In this document: piece after piece, positions 63,231 through 64,000 of the stretch | Layout of the letters: the number at the start of each line of letters is the position of its first letter | Position numbering within the stretch: the stretch's first letter is position 1 | Assembly: GCA_025057755.1 (NCBI GenBank) | Contig: JANWVC010000005.1 | Span: forward strand, 320,071 to 384,070 | Reading direction: 5' to 3' | Source of the DNA: Limisphaera sp. | Lineage (GTDB): Bacteria > Verrucomicrobiota > Verrucomicrobiia > Limisphaerales > Limisphaeraceae | Length of the DNA stretch: 64,000 nucleotides | Notes under the pieces: model-generated | Database searches by the model: none | What the model was told of the DNA's origin: nothing | The model's input: the letters and a program-made list of their open reading frames with translations, nothing else | Position numbers and translations under genes: made by a program

Positions 63231-64000
63231 GCTTCAGCACGTCCCAGATCCAACATAAGCCGGCGCCATCCAGCGGCAAGGCAATTTCATCCGCTTTCCC
63301 CCTGATCGTTTGCGGATATCAGCCCATTAAAACTTCAGGCACGGACCTCTTGCGCCTCGGCAACCATCCTGTATTCGATTAAGCAAGGCACAAAACCCTT
63401 TGCCCTCCGGAATCGCAGTCGTGCATTTGAGTCGGTTTGTTGCCCGCCCGACGGGCCACGCTTTCCTGCGACTACGAGTCTTGACCTCCTGCCCAACGTT
63501 TACCGCCTCGGCCTCCAAGCCCTGCCCACTCGGGCGACCGTCCAACCGTAGTCCGCCGAATCTCAGCGCAAACCAAACGGACAATTGAAAAACCTTAAAA
63601 CAAGCTCCAGCCTCGGTCCACCTTGTCGCTTTCAATCCAACGGGGCCCGTACTGGGGCTTGGCAAGCCCCTTGCCGCCCTAGCTTCCCGCTTGTTAAATA
63701 ACCGCACTCGTCTAAGGCTGCGCTTGTTGCGCAGCCCTGTCCGCCTAGAGTCTAAGATGGATTGCGCTCATTACCGTTTTAGTCGGTAGCAATCCAATGA
63801 CGGAATGCATAGCCCCGGACTGGTGCAGCCTATGCACCGTGCACTCTGTTTCAGCCTCGGCGGTCATGGAAAGGCCCAGCCGGCTTAGGTCCAGCGGAGT
63901 AACCTAGCCCCCAACTGACAGACCGCTGCAAGCATAGGGTGAAAGCAGATCAAGACGCCGCGGCAAAGCAGGCGCACCCGTTGGAAATGACGACCGCTTC
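63231..64000. other. No gene recognised to the right edge
   Basis: The final 770 bases contain short frames on both strands but none with family features. I looked for RNase P RNA, SRP RNA and tRNA signatures and found none. A frame starting at the ATG near 63988 could be the beginning of a gene beyond the edge, but four codons cannot show it. Confidence 0.4.

Noticed and set aside
63760..63990. RNase P RNA or SRP RNA near the right edge
   Set aside because: The conserved RNase P and SRP sequence signatures were not found on either strand.

Overview
The window looks like a chromosomal segment of a Verrucomicrobiota bacterium, probably close to Pedosphaera/Limisphaera-like lineages. This rests on moderate G+C, a PEP-CTERM exported protein, a DUF1080 (3-keto-disaccharide hydrolase) protein, many secreted glycoside hydrolases, a very long periplasmic-sensor hybrid kinase and an actinobacterial-type LeuA. 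The assignment is inferred from gene content only. No tRNA, rRNA, insertion sequence, prophage or CRISPR array was seen.

Layout. 1-5.3 kb: the N-terminal part of a membrane protein running off the left edge, then a potABCD-type polyamine ABC transporter. 5.4-5.8 kb: tmRNA on the minus strand. 6.2-9.2 kb: a lipoprotein HtrA-type protease with about four PDZ modules, followed by a catalytically dead trypsin-fold relative. 9.2-15 kb: ligA, leuA with a complete transcription attenuator (Leu-rich leader peptide, antiterminator, terminator), and a Gfo/Idh/MocA oxidoreductase. 15.3-20.7 kb: a 1,297-residue hybrid histidine kinase and a DUF1080 protein. 21.1-30.2 kb: a pectin/rhamnogalacturonan cluster with a GH78 rhamnosidase, a LarA-type nickel-pincer racemase/epimerase homologue, a UxuB-like SDR, a XylR-like regulator, a GH28 polygalacturonase and a PEP-CTERM protein.

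30.6-39.9 kb: a P1B-4 metal ATPase diverges from a TetR regulator with a palindromic operator. The tetR, membrane-fusion and efflux genes are tightly packed or overlapping, and the efflux gene fuses a whole RND pump to a whole NodT-type outer-membrane channel. 40-48.2 kb (minus strand): a decaying galactose operon with an intact SGLT-type symporter and galK, but galT and a GH2 beta-galactosidase destroyed by several frameshifts, nonsense codons and active-site loss.

48.9-63.2 kb: RluA pseudouridine synthase, GH5 glycosidase, TatD, a DUF393 protein, YihY/BrkB, ComF, accD, an aldo/keto reductase, biosynthetic arginine decarboxylase speA, an unknown membrane protein, an FmdB zinc ribbon, and a slipin/NfeD pair. 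The last 770 bases hold no gene I can support.

Functional links: speA (arginine to agmatine) and potABCD point to polyamine make-and-import capacity. The secreted GH78 and GH28 enzymes feed sugar acids to the intracellular SDR and LarA-like enzymes. The strongest unusual signals are the RND-OMF fusion, the leuA attenuator with a nearly leaderless leader peptide, the LarA homologue inside a pectin cluster, and the kinase-on/transferase-off galactose locus.
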